This document shows positions 49,258 to 59,822 of a stretch of DNA of 64,000 nt, piece by piece. The translations under genes were made by a program, and so were the position numbers. Each line of letters opens with the position of its first letter. Position 1 is the first letter of the stretch. The notes beneath the pieces are model-generated. The model was not told the origin of the DNA and searched no databases. It saw only the letters and a program-made list of their open reading frames with translations. Where the stretch lies: positions 62,001 to 126,000 of the forward strand of contig MPUH01000049.1 in assembly GCA_001970955.1 (NCBI GenBank), read 5' to 3'. Origin of the DNA: Stentor coeruleus (taxonomy: Eukaryota; Ciliophora; Heterotrichea; Heterotrichida; Stentoridae).

Positions 49258-51351
49258 ATGGAAAACCTGGATAGTAAATGGCTTTTTAGTCCGAAAAGCA
49301 CGTTTAAAAACATTTGGAATTCAATGATAATGCTTTTACTTTCTTACACAGCAACAATTTTACCATACAGAATGAGCTTTAACGCTTTACAAGGTAATAA
49401 TTGGGTCATAGTAGATGTACTGATTGACTCAGTTTTTATTTTAGATATCCTAATAACTTTCAACACAGCTTTAGTTTCTTTTAGCGAAAAGCATATATAC
49501 TCAAGAAAAGCAATAGCGAAATCTTATATAAAATCATGGTTTTTAATTGATTTAATCTCATGCATACCTCTGGAAATCATTGATTCTAATGAAACAGTAA
49601 ATGAATCGTACAATAAATTTTTAAGGATATTAAAAGTTAGTCGAATATATCGATTTGTCAGAGTTCTGAGATTATTAAAACTATTAAGATTTTTAAGGTC
49701 ACAATATGTGAAAAATTTATTAATATCATTTCAACTTAATGCTGGGATTGGGAAAATTATAATATTTTTTCTTAGTCTTGGAATGTCTGTTCATATACTT
49801 GGATGTTTATGGTTTTATGTTTCTAGTACTGATAATATGAATTTAACTTGGACAAGTCATAATAATATAGATAGCTTTTCGGATATGGATCAATATATTG
49901 TAAGTGTTTATTTTGTTTTTACAACACTTACTACTGTTGGATATGGAGATAATTTTCCAATTTCAAATATAGAAAAAATATTTACTATTATTTTAATGTG
50001 TTTTGGAATTGCTTTTTATTCACTTATGATTGGCTCACTTGCAAGCTCGATAAAGTCAAGAGATCGTATTGTGGCAAATATCAAAACTAAAACCAAAAGA
50101 CTTAAAGAATTCGCCAAAGCTACACATTTAGATAATGCTTTATTTAAAAAAATCAAATTAATTATCAAAGAAAATACTATAAAATGTCTTCATGAACGTG
50201 TTGATATTGATATTGTTATGAAGGATTTACCTTCGAATTTAAGAGAAGAAATTTATGATCATTTATATTTGAAAATTGTCCAAAATTTTAACTTTTTTCA
50301 AGATCGTCCGAAAAGTTTTGTTAATGCTTTAGTCCCTAAACTTGTTATGAATTATTATATATTTCAAGAAATATTATATGAAGAAGGAGATTTACCTGAA
50401 GAAATTTTTCTAATAAAATTAGGTTCTGTTTTTATGAATGTGGAAATGAATTTAGTTTTTAGAGTTTATAAAGAAGGTTCATATTTTGGAGAAATAGAAA
50501 TACTTGAAAATAAATATAGAGATTGCACAACAACTATTGGAAGTCGTACTGCTGAATTGTATACTTTATCTAAAAATGCTTTTTTAACAGTACTTAAAGA
50601 CTACCCTTCGGTTATGAATAATTTACAAAAGATAGCAAAGGATAGAGATAAAAAACATGAAGAGTCTAAAAAAGATGCTCTTTTCGGTGTAGATCATTGT
50701 AAAATATCACATAATGATGATGATAATAAGAGGAGTTTATTATTTCATGATGATAAAGCAAGTGATTCTGACTCAGGGCAAAGTTTATTTGATGAGTTTC
50801 AGCTTGGGAAAAAAGATACAGGATTATTAATAAGTATTCAAAACGATAATATGTTTAAAAGGAGAAACAGGCGTATTTGGACTAAAGCATTAGGAAGACC
50901 TGTTAGATTTTATAGAAATTCACGACGAAAAACAACTTCAAGACGTAAAACAGAAATAAAAGAAAAAGAACCTCCTACTAAAATAAAAAAAACAATGAAA
51001 ATGCCCCAATCAACCAATATTAAATGTCCTTTAAACAATAAAGAAATTTCTCCTATTATTTTTTACTCAGATAATGATGAAGATTTTAAACTAGAAGAGT
51101 TAGGCTTGGAACCAATTGAAAATGATAATATTTTAAAGTTTAATTGGAACTGTGAAAATATTTTAAGTGGGTTAAAAGGAAGAAGTAATATGATTGAAGA
51201 AAATGTATTATTTATTTAGATGTCAAAACTACATGAAATAACTGAAAGACTTTCTTGTGAAAAAAAAAAAATTTATGATACGCTTGTTTTATTTAACTTA
51301 AATCACTTTTTTGTTTACTCTAATAAGAAAATTATTTGTATTTGGGATTGA
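49258..51351 (+). CDS. Voltage-gated K+ channel with CNBD (EAG/HCN/plant-type) (two exons)
   Basis: Exons 49258-51204 and 51220-51351 give 692 residues; the second exon adds 43 C-terminal residues. Six membrane spans lie in about 20-270. S4 (122-147) is rich in Arg/Lys every third residue (RILKVSRIYRFVRVLRLLKL). The pore motif TTLTTVGYGD (222-231) is the K+ selectivity filter. A C-linker and cyclic-nucleotide-binding domain follow (about 345-470); the cassette YFGEIEILENKYRDCTT keeps Glu and Arg. The tail is basic and Ser-rich. Expected role is control of membrane potential, possibly tuned by cyclic nucleotides. Ciliates have many such channels, so exact class cannot be fixed. Confidence 0.9.
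51205..51219 (+). other. 15-nt spliceosomal intron
   Basis: GTATTATTTATTTAG, phase 0, A at position 10, TAG in frame if kept. It overlaps what would otherwise be read as the gene's last codons. Removal adds MSKLHEITERL and 32 more residues. No homology to the added part, so somewhat less sure. Confidence 0.75.
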
Positions 51352-52156
51352 ATTAAAAGGTTTTAAATGGTAACATCTATTATTATTTATATTAAATATT
51401 ATATATGATTTCTTGTAGGTAAAAATCTAGGGTACTTTATAGTATATTGTTAATTAAAGATAATCTTAAAAATTCACCTTTTCTTTCATTCTGTTATTTT
51501 TAAGATAATTTTTTTTTAAATGCATGGAAATAGTCAGGTAAGATTTGCATTGATATAAATAAAACCAGAAAATCTTTAAAGTCACACTACTTCCACACAA
51601 CTCATAAAGAAATTGCAAGACCCGAAAAAATATGGAAGCAACCTCAGCTAGAATCGCATAAATCTAATCAAAAAAAAATATTTATTACTTAATTTCAGTC
51701 AACAACACTCCAACACTTATTTTCCGTCAATAAAACCTATAAAACTATACATCCTAAATCACACATCACCATAAATAAATCAAACTTAAATTTATAATTA
51801 ACTCTACACCCTTAACCTTCCATTCCAAATACTTCCACTCTCACACAGCAATTTAATCACAATTTAATAACAATTTTATCCTCAACATCCATTACCCAAT
51901 CCTTACTTTAATTACATCAAACAAACAAAAAACTTCCAATCCTCAGCCAAACCATACAATTTTCTTCTAAAACCCTTTGTCAATCCAACATATCCTAAAA
52001 TCTATCCACTATTTTTTCCCTTCTAACTTTTTCCATTCAAATTAAAAATTCTATTAGCTCTTATCATATTATCTGCATATGCATAAACTAGCTTAATATA
52101 ACAAATGGTGTAAAATTTCAGTAAGCCCTTATCCTAACAGTCTATTATAATCCAAA
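51352..52156. other. Spacer with C-rich plus strand, no gene seen
   Basis: The stretch is upstream of the cold-shock gene. The part from about 51590 to 52040 is C-rich and G-poor (51841-51900 has 16 C and 1 G). No frame of note. Confidence 0.6.
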
Positions 52157-52918
52157 ATGGAAGCTTCAAGGGTTTCAAAGTTCTTCAGTCTCAGTACTAC
52201 TGATAAGCGGTCGGACTCTGACTCAAGCAGTTCAAGTCCAGATCACGACATTCTCGAGACTGATAAATATTTTTTTAATCCTAAAGTTCCGATTTCATCA
52301 TTAAAGCATCTTAAAGAGATTGACAATGTCGATGAGCTTTTTAATAGATGGAATCAAACTCAAAAAAAAATTATCGAGTGGGCTTCTTCGTCAATATCTC
52401 CTTCTAAGCCTTCTACAATCATCACTAGTCCAAATAAAATCTCATATCCAAGCTTATTAACTCCTCCTCCAGGCTTTGAGTCTTTTACACCTAAAAGCCC
52501 TTTACTTTCTACTTGCTCTTCGCATAAAAATCCAAATAATGTATTAAGAAAGATTATCCCTTTAAGTACAAATGCTGTAAAATTAAAACCAGCTCCAACA
52601 AAAATCGGGTGGATTAAAAGAGAAAAGAGAGGGACTTTTATTGTGGAAGAAGTCTATGGAGATAGACAAAGCGGGGTTTTGAAATTCTATCAGTTGAGGA
52701 AAAGGTTTGGGTTTATAACTCTTGATATTGATAAAAGCGATATTTTCTTATGTGAAGATGATTTAGTTATATCGAAAATTGATATGAAAATATTCAAAGC
52801 TGCTGTCCATAATAAAGAAATAGTTAGAATGGATTTTTTAGTAAAGACATATCTGGAAAATGGAGCTGAGAAAAGAAAAGCTATTGATATAGAATTATTA
52901 AAAGAGGTCAAAGATTAA
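52157..52918 (+). CDS. Cold-shock-domain (Y-box-like) RNA-binding protein
   Basis: The 253-residue protein has a Ser/Pro-rich, probably disordered N terminus (1-150). A cold-shock domain lies at about 171-250: GVLKFYQLRKRFGFITLD, then SDIFLCEDD. The RNP1 core KGFGFI appears as KRFGFI (182-187), and RNP2 DVFVH as DIFLC (195-199). The later strand MDFLVKTYLENG fits the last part of the fold. CSDs bind single-stranded RNA or DNA and act in mRNA storage and translation. Loss of the RNP2 His may alter base stacking. ATG, stop and length are clear. Confidence 0.78.
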   Translation: MEASRVSKFFSLSTTDKRSDSDSSSSSPDHDILETDKYFFNPKVPISSLKHLKEIDNVDELFNRWNQTQKKIIEWASSSISPSKPSTIITSPNKISYPSLLTPPPGFESFTPKSPLLSTCSSHKNPNNVLRKIIPLSTNAVKLKPAPTKIGWIKREKRGTFIVEEVYGDRQSGVLKFYQLRKRFGFITLDIDKSDIFLCEDDLVISKIDMKIFKAAVHNKEIVRMDFLVKTYLENGAEKRKAIDIELLKEVKD

Positions 52919-53378
52919 CATAATTAATCAATATTTCCAAAAACTTTTAAAATTCTTTTAGTTTGCTTGATACTCTAATTTTAGTCAAAATAATTTTATG
53001 GAAATTTTTATCTAAGGGCATGAAAAACAAACTTTTTGATTTGCTATAAAAATTTTATACTTGAAAATCTTAAAAAAGCATTTCAACAATGCAAATTATA
53101 GAGAAAAAACAAACCAAAAAAAATAAAATAGTAAAACTGATGCAGTCTGCAATTGAAGATAATAATTTATTTTGTGAATAATAGTATAATTAATTTTAGT
53201 AGAATTTCCTTCCATAACTTTTTTTGGATAATTTTTTGTTACATATAGGGATTAAGAGTTTTAGTATACTGGAATGGAAAACTAAGAGAATATCATTAGG
53301 GGAATAATAAAAGAATACAAGAAGATAACTTGGCAAGGAAAGGTACATACAAGGAATGGACATTATTATAATAAAATT
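52919..53378. other. AT-rich spacer, no gene seen
   Basis: This lies between two plus-strand genes. It is AT-rich, with more G than C towards the right end (53210-53360). No frame of note. Confidence 0.5.
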
Positions 53379-53732
53379 ATGAGCGACTCACTCAGAAAAA
53401 AATTTTGCCCAGGACTCGTATCTCCAATTCCACGCAGAAGCAGCCAAAATCCGATAAGTATGCAGAAACGTAACCCTTTTACCGAGCTGCCTCCTTTAAA
53501 AACACCCGGACTTGCAGAAGAAGATTTATTAGCAAAAGAACTGAGTGTGATACTTTCTAAACCCACTACAATTTTACCCCCAATCTCAAAAAAAACCCCT
53601 TCGCCGAGTTTTTTGAACAAAATTGATCGGCCGCCTACACGACAAAAAATAAACCCATTAATTTTTGACGAGACCTTCATTGAACTTAATAGTTCCTTGA
53701 GTACCTGTGAAAGCTGGACCGACGTACTGTAG
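53379..53732 (+). CDS. Small Ser/Pro-rich hypothetical protein
   Basis: A 117-residue frame, ATG to TAG, with a protein-like composition: Pro, Ser, Lys and Leu spread evenly, and short Pro motifs (PRRSSQNP, TELPPLKTPG, KKTPSPSF). No domain is recognised. GC content is higher than the surrounding spacers, as for other genes here. A 171-codon frame on the opposite strand overlaps it fully, but its composition looks antisense. Probably a disordered regulatory or binding protein; it could also be one exon of a longer gene. Confidence 0.5.
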   Translation: MSDSLRKKFCPGLVSPIPRRSSQNPISMQKRNPFTELPPLKTPGLAEEDLLAKELSVILSKPTTILPPISKKTPSPSFLNKIDRPPTRQKINPLIFDETFIELNSSLSTCESWTDVL

Positions 53733-54715
53733 TTGTATTTAATATGTATGTTATATAAATTAAGACTGCTTATAAGAGTATAGGTTAAACTCAGAGTTAA
53801 ATTAGACTTAAGCTGAAGCTTTTCATATTGAAGAACACACAACTTTAAACTTCTAAGCATTGCAATAACTCTATCAGACAATTTAAGACAAAGATTTAAA
53901 AATCAATCAAGGTTTTTGGTGTTTTTATACCTTTTCCAAGCTAAAATCAAGAGATAATATCAATAATGCAATCCCTCTTCACTTATCCCCAAAAAGAAAA
54001 TCTGCCAGCCTATTTACTCTAACACTATCATTATAAATAATTAGATTCTTGGTCTTAGCCAAAGATATTCAAGAAAGTTATTCACAAATCAAACATAGAA
54101 CATAAAAATTTTAAAGTTTTAAAGTTGTTGCCTACATCTAATAATAAAATACTAAGACTCATAAAAGCATAAGTTTTTAAAAGGACCAAACAAGTATATA
54201 TAAGTATGTTTTTATCTTTAATTATTTTCAAATTAGTTAATAATTTAAGATAAAATTATTTTCGACTAATTTACAAGGAAAAAAATACAGCAAATCATCT
54301 TGTTGCGAACTTTGGAAAATGAATTATGAGACAGGATTTATTGTTTATTAACTCAAAATAAAATACATTTGCTTATGATAAAAGATAGGATTACCTAATA
54401 AATACCTGAGGAAAATTAAAATTTTAAAATCCTTGAAAGGTTACACAATCATATAAATTTATAGCTAAAATATTATTTTGCATATATTATCTTTTTCTCT
54501 AAGAAAAATATATAAAAAAATCTTTTATATAAGCACAAATATTAAATCATCAAATCTTTTAAGTAATCTCCAAAGGTAAATTTTATTATATAATAGCAAA
54601 CAAATAAAAGAGAAAAAAAACTATGATTTCTCTAACAAAAATCCTGAATTTTTTATTAAGAATCAGCTAATTAATATGAAAGCCCGCATCCTATAAATAA
54701 CTATTAAACAAAATT
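53733..54715. other. AT-rich spacer between convergent genes, no gene seen
   Basis: Nearly 1 kb lies between the small plus gene and the 3' end of the LRR gene. It is AT-rich with no frame or motif of note. It is unusually long for a space between two 3' ends here, where others are 36-342 bp. Confidence 0.5.
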
Positions 54716-55744
54716 TTATTTTTTCTTCTTTCCCTTCTTCTTGCCTTTCTTCTTGCCTTTAGTCTTTCCTTTTTTTAATTTGTTATCTTTTATAGCTTTC
54801 TCAATTGCTTTCAATAACTCATTCGGCACTTTTTCTGGTAATTTCAAACTCATTAAAGAAATCGCTTGTTCAAGTTCATTTTCAGTCATCATCGAAATAA
54901 ACTCCAATATTTTTTGTGCTCCTTCTTCATAAAACCCATTAAACGAAAAGTTCAAAAACTTTATTTTCCTATTTGACTTGATCAAATTTTTAAAAGCTTC
55001 AATCACCCCATCTTCTTCTCCAAATTGATTATCACTCAAATCAATAGACTCAATCGATATATTCACAGTAAGTCCTCTAAACAATATAGTAACCCCATGA
55101 TTTCTTAAATGATTTCCTTGTAAATTCAAGCTTTTCAACTGAGATTTTTTATTTATAATCACTTCAAACAAATGTCTTGCGGATTCTTGGGTAATTTGAC
55201 AATACCCAAGACTAAGTTCAAAAAGTGTTGTATTTATTCTAAAAGCTTCAGAGAGCATTTCAAAGCCTTTATCACCGATTTCATTATAGTCTAATTTGAA
55301 TTTGCTTATAAAATTCCTTGATCCTGCTCCAAATATATTTCCAATAAACTCACAACCTAATGGACCAATTGAACAATTTGTCAAATCAAGAGATGTTACT
55401 GATGCGTTTGATATAAGATAATGAGATAATGCTCGAATACCTTCATCTTCGATTTTGGCTCCCCAAAGATGAATTTCTTTTAAAAACTTATAATCATATT
55501 CTTTTAAAGCTTCAGCTAAAGCTCGCATACCTTCAGAGGTCATTTCTTCCCAAACAACTAATTCGTTAAGGTCTCCAGGATTTTTTTCATCTCTCAGTTG
55601 TAGGAATTTTTCTGCAAGTTTCCTTGGCATTACTAGTCCTGATGCTTGTAGGTTTTTACGATAAAGTCGGTATACTTTTTCAGTTGACTCGTCTTGAGTC
55701 GCTTTTTCTTTTTTTGATGCTTTGCCACCAGATTTTTTAGGCAT
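54716..55744 (-). CDS. Leucine-rich-repeat protein (RNI type) with Lys-rich tail
   Basis: The 342-residue protein has about six LRRs of the ribonuclease-inhibitor type from about residue 85 to 270 (LKEIHLWGAKIEDEGIRAL, VTSLDLTNCSIGPLGCEF, LKSLNLQGNHLRNHG). The N terminus is Lys-rich; the C terminus ends in repeated KGKKK units (about 325-342), giving a strong basic tail that could bind nucleic acid or act as a nuclear/nucleolar signal. RNI-type LRR proteins in ciliates are often ciliary or RanGAP-like. No RanGAP catalytic Arg can be identified by eye. Function unknown. Confidence 0.78.
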   Translation of the reverse strand: MPKKSGGKASKKEKATQDESTEKVYRLYRKNLQASGLVMPRKLAEKFLQLRDEKNPGDLNELVVWEEMTSEGMRALAEALKEYDYKFLKEIHLWGAKIEDEGIRALSHYLISNASVTSLDLTNCSIGPLGCEFIGNIFGAGSRNFISKFKLDYNEIGDKGFEMLSEAFRINTTLFELSLGYCQITQESARHLFEVIINKKSQLKSLNLQGNHLRNHGVTILFRGLTVNISIESIDLSDNQFGEEDGVIEAFKNLIKSNRKIKFLNFSFNGFYEEGAQKILEFISMMTENELEQAISLMSLKLPEKVPNELLKAIEKAIKDNKLKKGKTKGKKKGKKKGKKKK

Positions 55745-55964
55745 TATTTCAAGTGAAGTTATTAGAAAATTTTGATTTTTTTAGGGAGTTTGTATTATGA
55801 TTTGAGAAAATTATGGAAAATGATTTTAAGTTGTTGAGGAAAGATATGGTTGTGTATATGATTATGTGTTAGAAAAATGAGGATGTAGGAAATGGAAGTT
55901 TTGGATAAGAAGATATTCAAAGGTATATTTATATTGTGAATAGGTAGGAGCTTAATTTTAACAT

Positions 55965-56687
55965 TCAATAAGCTAATGAAGAAAGGACTAATTCTTCTTT
56001 ACGATCGTAATACTCTAAGTCTTGTAAGAGGCTCTTAAAGTTTTTGGCATCAATGAAAGCTTTAACAAGTTTGATTGCTGCATTTCGTACAATTTCTTGG
56101 CAGTCACCAGCTTCAGCAATCGAAACCCCATGGGCAATTCTTATATTCTTAATCTTATTCATCCAAATATCCTTAACAAAAACCCACCGTACCGAAAAAT
56201 ATCCAAGATTACTATAATCCGGATACCATCCATTAAATGAAACTTTAAAATTCACAGCACTTATCATTTCTGCCACTCCTACAAACATCCCTGAATTCAC
56301 TACTGAAAAAAACAAATAAACAGGTTCTCTACCTTGACATTCATTAAACACTTCATTCAAAATATTATTTCCTTCAAAAGTGGAAGTCCAAATCCCGTAT
56401 TTAATGCTTTTGTGTATATCATCCTCACACATAGCTAATATAACAAAGTATTTTCCTTTATTTTTAAGGGCAAAATTCTGACTTGTCTTATTAAGATCCT
56501 TCAATTCTGCTGGGGTGATTTTAGGTAAATGCTTTGTATCAAGAGCTTGAAGCGGGGTTTTCGCTCGATTTATTTCAACTGGGTGTGTGCTTTCAGACTC
56601 AATTAACACAGGAACAGGACAGTAGTTATGATACCATACACCTTTACAGAATTGCGGGGAATACCACGGCACATAAACGTAATCCAT
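55965..56687 (-). CDS. YTH-domain m6A reader
   Basis: The 240-residue protein has a YTH domain at about 78-215: GKYFVILAMCEDDIHKSI, KYGIWTST (Trp100), EPVYLFFSVVNSGMFVGVAE, then GWYPDYSNLGYFSVRW. In human YTHDF2 the m6A cage uses Trp432, Trp486 and Trp491. Trp100 and Trp154 fit the first two; at the third place Tyr158/Ser159 stand, so the cage may be changed (YTHDC1 uses Leu there). The N terminus is short and aromatic-rich (VYVPWYSPQF), unlike long disordered YTHDF tails. Expected to bind N6-methyladenosine in RNA; DNA 6mA, common in ciliates, would be an untested alternative. Stop is TGA. Confidence 0.88.
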   Translation of the reverse strand: MDYVYVPWYSPQFCKGVWYHNYCPVPVLIESESTHPVEINRAKTPLQALDTKHLPKITPAELKDLNKTSQNFALKNKGKYFVILAMCEDDIHKSIKYGIWTSTFEGNNILNEVFNECQGREPVYLFFSVVNSGMFVGVAEMISAVNFKVSFNGWYPDYSNLGYFSVRWVFVKDIWMNKIKNIRIAHGVSIAEAGDCQEIVRNAAIKLVKAFIDAKNFKSLLQDLEYYDRKEELVLSSLAY

Positions 56688-56746
56688 TTAATATAAAAAC
56701 TCTATATCAAATATATATCGCTTTTGGATTGTATGAGCTAGATAAA

Positions 56747-58453
56747 CTATATGGAAATGTTTAACAGCTCTTTTAACACATTAATTTGAGCTTGTTCATC
56801 TTTGTCAACTTCAGTTTCTTCAGAGTTTATATCTGACTCAGTTAGATTTTTTGAGTTTTGGGATAGATTTGCTTGCTTTTTTTCAAAGTCTTTTTCAGAC
56901 CGGAATTTTTTCAAGACCTTTCGACATTCTCCATCAGCCCATTTTGCCATATATCCATGACCATCAGGGTATATTATAATGCCTATTCCTTGAACGATCC
57001 CTTGAAAAAAATCCCCTTTATAAATTCTTTGGTTTGTGTATTTTAATGCACCTTGTCCATGCTGAAGTCCATTATCCCAACTACCATCATATACTGTTGT
57101 ATCAGTAATTAAAACCCCTTGACCATGGAAAGTATCATTTTCCCAGTCTCCAATATAATTCGCTTTAGGTTTAGTAAAAACCCCAAAACCATGTTTAACG
57201 CCTTTTACCCAATGCCCGGTATATACTTCATTTTTACAGTTTATTTGACGACCAAAACCATTTCGGTCCCCTTCGATAAAATATCCTTCATAGATTTGAG
57301 ATAAACTAATCCATATACCTCGACCATTTGGAGACCCTCTAATTGATGTTTCTCCATAATAATGACCTTTACCGATTTTTTTCCAGGAGTTTTCGGAAAC
57401 AAAAATATCTTCGTTGTTGTCCCAGTCTACTTGTCCTTGAACTTCTCTTAGGGCTAGAACTTGCTCGCATTTAAATCTGATTTTTTTTGGGATTTTTATG
57501 TTTGAAAAATTCACAATATTACAAATTGTTTTTTTAGCTATAGGTGAAGTTGGCCTATTTGAAGATTGCATTGAGGCTAAATCTTTAGCTAGAAATCTAC
57601 CATTATTCCATACACCTTCGATGATCTCACCATTATTTATCATTGTCCCTATTCCATCTTCTTTACCATTTTCCCAATATCCGGTGTATGTTTTACTTTT
57701 GGATTTAAAGATTCCGAAGCCGTGTCTCAATCCTTTATGCATACCTCCTTCATATACTCTGCCATCATTCCAAACCTGTTTTCCTTGTCCATGCATTTTA
57801 TCAGCTTTCCATGATCCCTCATATTCACTTTCAGCCCAGTGATATTTTCCTATACCTTCAATCTTTCCCATATAAAATTCGCCTTCATACCAATTGCCAT
57901 CAGCCCATACAACTTTACCTTTTCCATGTTTTTTTGATTCAAAAAAGCTCCCATTATAAACATAATCTATACCTTTTTCTTGCCCGATTCCATGAGCTTC
58001 AAGGTTTTTTATATTACCTTCATAGATTTTTTCATTAAACTTAAGTATTGTTCCATATGTACAAATTCCATTTACCCAATCACTTGTAATGATTTCATCT
58101 TTAATTGTAAATAGACGACCATTACCATGATATTTGCCATTTGAAAAGTATCCCTCATAATAATTTCCATTGATGTCTATGAAATAACCTACACCGTTTA
58201 AGTTGTTATCTTTAATCTCACCAATAAACAATCCTTTATCTATAATCGCATAGGGTTTGTGTATAAATATTGTATTTCTTCCAAGTGGTACTAAAGGAAA
58301 ATCAGGGGCTGCAAGATAGATATCTGTTAGTTGTTTTTTGCTTCCAGGGTTAATTTTTTCTAATAACATACCTAGGTAGCTTTTTTTAAATGTTCTCATC
58401 TTAGCTTCAGCGCTTATATTCAACGGCTTTAAAAAATCTGATGAAAAGCTCAT
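56747..58453 (-). CDS. MORN-repeat protein
   Basis: The 568-residue protein is built mainly of MORN repeats, each about 23 residues with the core YEGxFxxGxxHGxG. Two blocks are seen: about residues 75-285 (YYEGYFSNGKYHGNGRLF, YEGSWKADKMHGQGK) and about 375-515 (YEGYFIEGDRNGFGRQ, YDGSWDNGLQHGQG). A linker of about 90 residues separates them. The C terminus is charged. MORN proteins bind membranes or act as scaffolds at basal bodies and flagella (MORN1, RSPH1/RSPH10B). There is no kinase domain, so it is not PIP5K. Partner unknown. The 59 bp to the YTH start are the whole spacer. Confidence 0.88.
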   Translation of the reverse strand: MSFSSDFLKPLNISAEAKMRTFKKSYLGMLLEKINPGSKKQLTDIYLAAPDFPLVPLGRNTIFIHKPYAIIDKGLFIGEIKDNNLNGVGYFIDINGNYYEGYFSNGKYHGNGRLFTIKDEIITSDWVNGICTYGTILKFNEKIYEGNIKNLEAHGIGQEKGIDYVYNGSFFESKKHGKGKVVWADGNWYEGEFYMGKIEGIGKYHWAESEYEGSWKADKMHGQGKQVWNDGRVYEGGMHKGLRHGFGIFKSKSKTYTGYWENGKEDGIGTMINNGEIIEGVWNNGRFLAKDLASMQSSNRPTSPIAKKTICNIVNFSNIKIPKKIRFKCEQVLALREVQGQVDWDNNEDIFVSENSWKKIGKGHYYGETSIRGSPNGRGIWISLSQIYEGYFIEGDRNGFGRQINCKNEVYTGHWVKGVKHGFGVFTKPKANYIGDWENDTFHGQGVLITDTTVYDGSWDNGLQHGQGALKYTNQRIYKGDFFQGIVQGIGIIIYPDGHGYMAKWADGECRKVLKKFRSEKDFEKKQANLSQNSKNLTESDINSEETEVDKDEQAQINVLKELLNISI

Positions 58454-59121
58454 TAGAATTTATAATAAATTATTCCAAATAAAATCATCATATTTTTAGT
58501 ATGAAGAATAATATATGCTTTGTAGTATTTTATAAGGTTTAACTTTTAAGATATATTTATAAGAATCCATTTAAAAAAAACTCTTTTTCAAGTAATCTTT
58601 GACTTTTAATAATATATTTATTATAGGATACTTTGAACAAATTAAAATTTCAGTAAAAATCTTTTAAAATTTAATAAGAAGCCATCACTAAACATACCCA
58701 AGCGTCTCCTGCATCAAGCTCACAAAAACATGCAAAATAATCATAAAAAAACTAACAAACAAATTCAAATAGTATTCAAGAAACCGTTTATTATAAAAAC
58801 TTATAAAATTTTAAGTTAATTAAATTACTACCTTATTCCACACTTCCAAAATTTGTTATACCTTTATTTAAACCAAACTTTAAGCTAAAAATAAGTTATT
58901 AGAATAATTAATTTTTATCACATATTTAAATTATCCTTCAACTTTTATAATAAGAACTTCATTTGATAAGAACTCCTACAACCATACACCAATATATTTT
59001 TAATCAAACTATTCATTATCTCTTTTCCTTTCGATTTCTCAGTCTAATTGTAAGAATTCATAGAAATAACCCATGATCTAAACTTAAATTTTCCTAAATG
59101 AAATATAATTTATATTAAACA
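58454..59121. other. Spacer between divergent genes, no gene seen
   Basis: Both promoters must lie here. The right part (58680-59110) is C-rich and G-poor on the plus strand. No frame of note. Confidence 0.55.
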
Positions 59122-59814
59122 ATGGGTAACTGTAATTGCTTGGATTCTCATCCAGATACACCTGAAGCCCTTCTATCTGCTGCTACAAATTCTGATTCAC
59201 CAGCAAGTATCGCCTATAAGTTATACGAGAAGACAATGCTTCCTGAACTTAAGCATATTTACACTCAATTTTTACTAAGGAAATCTGAGACAATTCTAAT
59301 ACTTGACATAAGAGATAAAGAACTCGGAGATGGAGGAGCTGAACTCATCTCGAAAATTCTCCCAGAACTGACCAACCTTGCTGAATTAGTACTTATAAAC
59401 AACCAACTTGGTATATCAGGCGTTAGTAAAATTTCAGACAACACTGCCAACTTAACGAAACTTGAAAGACTCATAATAACAAACAATCATATCAAAGATG
59501 AAGGATTTGAGTATTTATCTCAAACTATGCCATACATGAAAAACCTTAGAGAAATCAACATTTCATATAACGACCTAACACCAATAGGCCTTGATCACCT
59601 TCTTGAGCCTTTAAATACTCTAGAAAAAGTCGAAACTTTAAACATTTCAGGTAATGAGATAAACAAAAAATGTTTAAGAAAAATTGCATTAGCTTTGCAA
59701 AATATGAGTACAATAAAATTTTTCAAGTTTGACGAAGGGAATATGAAAAGTAGTGATATAGGTGAAATCAAAGAAATGCTCCCACGAGTGTTTAGAAAAG
59801 ATACTAGTAATTAG
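59122..59814 (+). CDS. LRR protein with dual-acylation signal
   Basis: The 230-residue protein starts MGNCNCLDS: Gly2 for myristoylation and Cys4/Cys6 for palmitoylation, a classical dual-lipid membrane anchor. Four to five RNI-type LRRs follow from about residue 58 to 205 (TILILDIRDKELGDGG, LAELVLINNQLGISG, LERLIITNNHIKDEG, LREINISYNDLTPIG, VETLNISGNEINKK). No enzyme domain is present. It is probably a membrane-bound adaptor. Its stop is only 8 bp before the glutaredoxin ATG. Confidence 0.8.
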   Translation: MGNCNCLDSHPDTPEALLSAATNSDSPASIAYKLYEKTMLPELKHIYTQFLLRKSETILILDIRDKELGDGGAELISKILPELTNLAELVLINNQLGISGVSKISDNTANLTKLERLIITNNHIKDEGFEYLSQTMPYMKNLREINISYNDLTPIGLDHLLEPLNTLEKVETLNISGNEINKKCLRKIALALQNMSTIKFFKFDEGNMKSSDIGEIKEMLPRVFRKDTSN

Positions 59815-59822
59815 ATATAAAA

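Noticed and set aside
49271-49286. A GTA...TAG 16-mer near the K+ channel start
   Set aside because: Position 10 is T, not A, and the frame is open across it with plausible residues. I kept it as coding.
53366-53881. A 171-codon minus-strand frame across the small plus gene
   Set aside because: Its composition is poor in charged residues and looks antisense. The plus-strand frame has a clean ATG context and protein-like Pro/Ser/Lys use.
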